53,427 nucleotides of DNA, taken from assembly GCA_035642125.1 (NCBI GenBank), contig DASQSZ010000413.1, positions 1-53,427 of the forward strand, given 5' to 3'. Position numbers and translations under genes: made by a program. Origin of the DNA: CALAED01 sp937891035. Lineage in GTDB: Bacteria; Actinomycetota; Actinomycetes; Streptosporangiales; Streptosporangiaceae. Below, piece by piece: positions 49,651-53,427 of the stretch (position 1 is the first letter of the stretch; the number at the start of each line of letters is the position of its first letter). The notes beneath the pieces are model-generated. The model did no database searches and was not told the origin of the DNA. It worked only from the letters and a program-made list of their open reading frames with translations.

Positions 49651-50475
49651 ATGAGCATGATCACAGTTGCGGACGGCACGGAAATCTTTTACAAGGACTG
49701 GGGAACCGGCCAACCTATCGTATTCAGCCATGGCTGGCCTTTGTCGGCCGATGACTGGGATGCGCAGATGTTGTTCTTCCTCCAGCACGGCTATCGTGTC
49801 ATCGCCCACGACCGGCGCGGCCACGGGCGATCCTCCCAGACCGGTGACGGGCACGACATGGACCACTACGCCGACGACCTTGCCGCGCTGACCGGGCATC
49901 TCGATCTGCTGAACGCGGTGCATGTCGGTCATTCGACCGGTGGCGGCGAGGTGGTGCGTTACTTGGCACGGCACGGCGAAAGCCGGGCGGCGAAGGCTGT
50001 ATTGATAAGCGCAGTGCCGCCCCTGATGGTGCAGACCGAGGCCAACCCCGGTGGCCTTCCCAAGGAAGTATTCGATGGGTACCAGGAACAACTAGCGGCC
50101 AATCGCTCACAATTGTACCGCGAGATAGCAGCAGGACCTTTTTATGGGTTCAACCGCCCGGGCGCGGAAGCATCAGAGGCGATCATCCAGAACTGGTGGC
50201 GACAGGGCATGATGGGCGGTGCGAAGGCGCATTACGACGGCATAGTCGCCTTCTCGCAGACCGATTTCACCGAAGACTTGAAGAAAATATCGGTGCCAGT
50301 GCTGGTGATGCATAGCGATGATGATCAGATCGTCCCCTATGCCGACTCCGGGCCCTTGTCTGCGCGGCTTCTCAGGAACGGGACGCTGAAGACCTACACC
50401 GGCTTTCCGCACGGCATGCCCACTACGCAGGCGCAGACCATCAACGCAGACCTGCTGGCCTTCTTGCAAACGTGA
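49651..50475 (+). CDS. Alpha/beta hydrolase, non-heme chloroperoxidase/perhydrolase-like
   Basis: 274 residues. ATG 49651 has GGGGGATCAG upstream. The fold is clear: ITVADGTEIFYKDWGTGQPIVFSHGWPLSADDW, VIAHDRRGHGRS, nucleophile elbow HVGHSTGGGEVVRYLAR (Ser about 95), catalytic Asp in LVMHSDDDQIVPY and His in FPHGMPTTQ. The GHSTGGGE elbow and the GFNRPGAEASEAIIQNWWRQGMMGG segment are typical of cofactor-free chloroperoxidase-type enzymes, which can make peracids and hydrolyse esters. It stands alone, surrounded by IS debris. Confidence 0.9.
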   Translation: MSMITVADGTEIFYKDWGTGQPIVFSHGWPLSADDWDAQMLFFLQHGYRVIAHDRRGHGRSSQTGDGHDMDHYADDLAALTGHLDLLNAVHVGHSTGGGEVVRYLARHGESRAAKAVLISAVPPLMVQTEANPGGLPKEVFDGYQEQLAANRSQLYREIAAGPFYGFNRPGAEASEAIIQNWWRQGMMGGAKAHYDGIVAFSQTDFTEDLKKISVPVLVMHSDDDQIVPYADSGPLSARLLRNGTLKTYTGFPHGMPTTQAQTINADLLAFLQT

Positions 50476-50530
50476 CATCGAGATGCCGCGGTAGCGGCGG
50501 AGTGAGCGTACCGGGTTTGGCGGAGATCGA

Positions 50531-50946
50531 ATGACGCCCGATGGCGGCACCACGCAAATACCTCAACAGATCTGGGATCGGGCTGTGCGGCTGGTCTTGG
50601 AGTCGGGCCGGCCGATCGCGCAGATCGCCAACGACCTCGGTATTCATCGCGAGGCGTTCCGCATCTGGGTGCGCCAAGCCGAGGCGGACGCCGGCAGGCG
50701 GCCCGGGCAGCTGACCAGCGCCGAGCGGGACGAGCTGAAGCGGCCGCGCAAGGAAACACCGAGTTTAATCGGATCGATGAGATGTGAAGGCCGCCGGCGT
50801 TTTCGCCGCCGAGCTCGGCCGGCCCCGGAGGAGTAGTCGCGGTGACCGATCACCTTCGCGGCGACTTCGGGGCCTGTGCCGGTGTGCCGGGTCCCCTGTG
50901 CCCGGGTACCTACTACGACCGCAAGCCCTCTTGCGCCGCCTGGTGA
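50531..50946 (+). mobile_element. Remnant of an IS3-family insertion sequence (orfA and start of orfB)
   Basis: From ATG 50531: QQIWDRAVRLVLESGRPIAQ, HREAFRIWVRQAEADAG and LTSAERDELKRPRKE are IS3 OrfA helix-turn-helix and leucine-zipper features. The frame then breaks; KAAGVFAAELGRP continues in another frame from 50784. From GTG 50842, VTDHLRGDFG, then GTYYDRKPS, match the beginning of OrfB before a premature TGA at 50944. The DDE catalytic domain is missing. Confidence 0.8.
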
Positions 50947-50987
50947 TCAGGGACAAGCTGTACGGGCCCAACGTCCGGGAGCGAGGT

Positions 50988-51410
50988 GTGAACGTGGCCA
51001 ACGCCCCCAACAAGACCACTGCGACCGGCGACGATGTCGGCGCCTTCCTGAGGGCGATCGCCGTCGAGCAGCGACGGAGCGACGCCTACCTGCTCGTTGA
51101 TCTCATGCGCGAGGTCACCGGGCAGCCTCCGGTGATGTGGGGCACCTCGATCATCGGGTTCGGTTCGAGGCACTATCGCTATCCCTCAGGCCGGGAGGGT
51201 GACATCGCGGCGGTCGGCTTCTCGCCGCGCAAGGCGCAGACCGTGCTCTACCTGACCGGCGGCATAGAGCTGTACGACGACCTGCTGGCACGACTCGGAC
51301 AGCACACGACCGGGAAGGGCTGCCTGTACATCAAACGGGTCAACCAAGCCGACCCGCAGGCCCTGCGAGACCTCATCGATCGCTCCTACCGCATGGTGAC
51401 GGAGGCATGA
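50988..51410 (+). CDS. DUF1801-domain protein
   Basis: 140 residues from GTG 50988, with GGAGCGAGGT upstream; the open frame extends back into IS3 debris, which is not part of the gene. DUF1801/YdhG-type fold: VGAFLRAIAVEQRRSDAYLLVDLM, TGQPPVMWGTSIIGFGSRHYRYPSGREGDIAAVGFSPRKAQTVLY, KGCLYIKRVNQADPQALRDLIDRSY. The family is small, widespread and of unknown biochemical role; structures suggest ligand binding. It appears intact despite the surrounding decay. Confidence 0.82.
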   Translation: MNVANAPNKTTATGDDVGAFLRAIAVEQRRSDAYLLVDLMREVTGQPPVMWGTSIIGFGSRHYRYPSGREGDIAAVGFSPRKAQTVLYLTGGIELYDDLLARLGQHTTGKGCLYIKRVNQADPQALRDLIDRSYRMVTEA

Positions 51411-51411
51411 C

Positions 51412-51542
51412 CGGCTCACCAGCTTGCCGAAGCGCGTCATCTCGAACTCGCCTGGGCAGGCCACCTACCCAGCCTCGAACGACCCGAGGCGCTGAATCAG
51501 ATACTCATCGACTTCCTCAACGAGACCCGCGCCGACAGCTGA
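51412..51542 (+). pseudogene. C-terminal fragment of an alpha/beta hydrolase
   Basis: The frame ending at TGA 51540-51542 reads EARHLELAWAGHLPSLERPE then ALNQILIDFLNETRADS. GxGHLPSLERPExxNxxLxDFL is the catalytic-His end of alpha/beta hydrolases. No N-terminal part is present; the frame begins inside the stop region of the DUF1801 gene. Confidence 0.65.
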
Positions 51543-51621
51543 GCGCTCCGCAATGTGTCCCGGTCGCTCCCGCGACGAAGGCGAAAGAGTTGTTCACCAT
51601 CTCAGCCCTACGCTGTCCCGC

Positions 51622-52260
51622 ATGGTTACCGGTGTGGTGTTCGATGTCGGCGAGACTCTCGTCGACGACACGAGAGAATGGCGCGTCTGGGCCGATTGGC
51701 TCGGCGTGCCGGCCCATACAGTGTCGGCACTGGTCGGGGCCGTCACCGCGCGGGGCTTGGACAACGTCGAGGCGCTGCGACTGATCAAGCCCGACTTCGA
51801 CCTCGCGGCCGAACGAGCCCTCCGCGAGGAGGCCGGGCGGGGTGAACGGATCGAGGAAGCCGATCTTTATCCAGACGTCCGCCCTGCCTTGTCAGCTTTG
51901 CGTAAGGCCGGGCTGTGGGTCGGGGTCGCTGGCAATCAGACGGCCCGGGCCGCAGAGCTATTGGGAGCTCTAGATCTTCCCGTTGACGAGATCGCCACCT
52001 CGGGTCAGTGGGGAGTCGCGAAGCCCGATCCGCGGTTCTTTTCGCGTGTCATCGATTGGGCGCCTGGGGATCCACACGAGATCGTCTACGTCGGGGACTA
52101 CTGCTTCCACGACATCGTGCCGGCGAAAGCCATTGGGCTCCGGGCCGCACTCATCCGGCGAGGCCCGTGGGGTTATCTGTGGGCGGATGACCAAGAATGC
52201 CCGGCCGACTGGCGCATTGCAGGTTTGAATGAGCTACCTGATCTCTTCACGCGCAGCTGA
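51622..52260 (+). CDS. HAD-superfamily hydrolase
   Basis: 212 residues from ATG 51622. Motif I is VVFDVGETLVD (nucleophile Asp, second acid replaced by Gly as in several HAD-IA members). Helical cap domain at about 15-85, motif II in VGVAGNQTAR, motif III Lys in GVAKPDPRFF and motif IV in IVYVGDYCFHDIVPAKAIGLR. Substrate unknown. The gene is the intact version of the fragment near 44.7 kb; a shared upstream 22-nt block shows both loci descend from one segment. The frame is open upstream to 51553, but ATG 51622 fits the family start. Confidence 0.85.
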   Translation: MVTGVVFDVGETLVDDTREWRVWADWLGVPAHTVSALVGAVTARGLDNVEALRLIKPDFDLAAERALREEAGRGERIEEADLYPDVRPALSALRKAGLWVGVAGNQTARAAELLGALDLPVDEIATSGQWGVAKPDPRFFSRVIDWAPGDPHEIVYVGDYCFHDIVPAKAIGLRAALIRRGPWGYLWADDQECPADWRIAGLNELPDLFTRS

Positions 52261-52389
52261 CGAAGCGGGGCTGATGCCGCACGATCCCGACGTTCTCGCT
52301 GCTTGTCAGTAGACGGACCTAGGCAACTCTCCCGACAGAGCGTAACGACGCGAGTACGGTTCCGAGTAGTCGGACGGAACGGAGCCGGT

Positions 52390-53427
52390 ATGACTCCCAC
52401 AACCTGTGGCGGCGTAGGGCATCGCATTGCTGCGGCGCGGGTGGCTCGGCGGATGACCCAGAAGCAGCTCGCGGAAGCAGCGTGCATCTCGCTGAGCATG
52501 CTCCGCAAGGTGGAGCAAGGTAGCCGACGGCCTTCTGACCACGTTCTCAACTCGCTGGCGGGCGCGCTCGCCGTCAACCCCAAGCGGCTTATCGGCGAAC
52601 GGGCGCACTCGAGCAGCCGCGTTCATACGATCCTTCCCGCGCTGAGAGCCGCCATCGATACCGACGATCTTCCAGAGGACGGCCCAGCCCGATCGCTTAC
52701 TGAGCTCCGCGCAGCCGTTGAAACCGTGACGCGGTTGCGTCTCGCCTCGCAATACGCCCGGATTGCTCTCGATCAAGATAAGGAATTCATCGATGAAGGC
52801 GGGCTTCCTGGCCTGCTCAATGAGCTCGCTCGCGCTGTGCAAAACACGCATGGACGAGATCGCGAACAAGCCGCAGCACTACTTGTCATGGCATACCGGG
52901 CTGCCGATGGCATCGCATTCAAGTACAGGTACTACGATCTGTCGAGCCACATCATCCATTTAATGCGATGGCTGGCCGGCCTCAGCGGCGACGCAATACT
53001 CGAAGCCGCCGTCGCATACGTCCGTGCTGAAACATTCTTTGCCAGCCAGACCCTCGACGTCGGCCTCAGGCGCCTGGAGAGCGCGATCGATGCCGTGCCA
53101 GCGGGGAGATCCATCAACAGCAACGCGGCCCGAGGCGCTCTCCACATGCGGGCGGCAGTGACTGCCGGCAGACTGAGCGACGGCGATTCCGCATGGCTGC
53201 ATCTACGCGAAGCACGCCGGCTTGCCAGGGACTTGCCGGAGGCCGTATATCACGGGACTGCCTTCGGGCCCTCCTCCGTTCATATCCACGAGGTATCCGT
53301 CGCGATGGAGCTTGGGAGTCCAGAGAAGGCGGTCGAACTCGCCCGGCAATGGATACCTGCACGGGAACTTCCGGCCGAACGTCGATCTCACTACTACATT
53401 GATCTAGCCCGTGCTCAAATATGGCTC
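52390..53427 (+). CDS. XRE-family regulator with helical sensor domain (3' end outside window)
   Basis: Open from ATG 52390 (GGAG at 52381) to the end of the window without a stop, 346 residues visible. XRE helix-turn-helix at about 8-65: GGVGHRIAAARVARRMTQKQ, LAEAACISLSMLRKVEQGSR, RPSDHVLNSLAGALAVNPKR. The remainder is helical and TPR-like (AAALLVMAYRAADGIAFKYR, ARGALHMRAAVTAGRLSDGD, SVAMELGSPEKAVELARQW). Such proteins are abundant in streptomycetes and relatives as regulators of development or of adjacent small genes. GC is lower than in the core genes, fitting the accessory region. Confidence 0.85.
   Translation, partial: MTPTTCGGVGHRIAAARVARRMTQKQLAEAACISLSMLRKVEQGSRRPSDHVLNSLAGALAVNPKRLIGERAHSSSRVHTILPALRAAIDTDDLPEDGPARSLTELRAAVETVTRLRLASQYARIALDQDKEFIDEGGLPGLLNELARAVQNTHGRDREQAAALLVMAYRAADGIAFKYRYYDLSSHIIHLMRWLAGLSGDAILEAAVAYVRAETFFASQTLDVGLRRLESAIDAVPAGRSINSNAARGALHMRAAVTAGRLSDGDSAWLHLREARRLARDLPEAVYHGTAFGPSSVHIHEVSVAMELGSPEKAVELARQWIPARELPAERRSHYYIDLARAQIWL

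Overview
This is a high-GC actinobacterial chromosome segment. Evidence: very high GC, GTG starts and 4-nt ATGA/GTGA gene overlaps are common, and the first 12 kb keeps an order familiar from streptomycetes and relatives near oriC (penicillin-binding protein tail, polyprenol-type glycosyltransferases, rpsF-ssb-rpsR-rplI, MATE exporter, dnaB). A parS-like site and an array of DnaA-box-like 9-mers fit an origin-proximal position. The genus cannot be fixed from the sequence alone.

Layout. 1-11.7 kb: core replication/translation block. It ends in dnaB, whose P-loop is interrupted by a 152-residue mini-intein carrying the Trp/Cys/Thr signature of class 3 inteins. 11.8-21.2 kb: ordinary regulatory and housekeeping genes: winged-helix protein, AsnC regulator, XRE-cupin / B3-B4 / EamA module, HTH-TPR regulator, PH-domain protein, upp, two tRNA-deaminase-associated proteins, tadA and a tRNA-Ser(CGA). 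21.4-24.6 kb: a small accessory patch beside the tRNA, with a DUF4143 ATPase, one degenerate type I-E-like CRISPR repeat, DUF5996 and VOC genes and a broken NUDIX gene. 24.6-27.1 kb: fused secDF.

27.4-37.2 kb: a sugar catabolic cluster read leftward (amidohydrolase, epimerase, AraF-like ABC importer, SDR dehydrogenase, FadR-type regulator, D-galactonate dehydratase-like enolase). It probably imports a sugar, oxidises it and dehydrates the resulting aldonate. AT-rich palindromes precede three of its transcription units. 37.4-40.5 kb: a large NLR-like protein made of a class III nucleotidyl-cyclase-like domain, a NACHT ATPase and leucine-rich repeats. This is the strongest candidate for a poorly described signalling or defence system. 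40.7-42.4 kb: a three-gene operon (membrane protein, XRE repressor, quinone-oxidoreductase-type MDR) behind a promoter overlapped by a perfect inverted repeat.

42.5-53.4 kb: a decaying accessory region. It holds an orphan ABC permease, an ECF sigma pseudogene coupled to an epimerase gene, two copies (one broken) of a HAD hydrolase gene, an NB-ARC/TPR protein with an N-terminal amyloid-like motif, fragments of IS256- and IS3-type transposases, intact and broken alpha/beta hydrolases, a DUF1801 protein and an XRE regulator running off the right edge. All functional calls rest on reading motifs by eye; no database search was possible.
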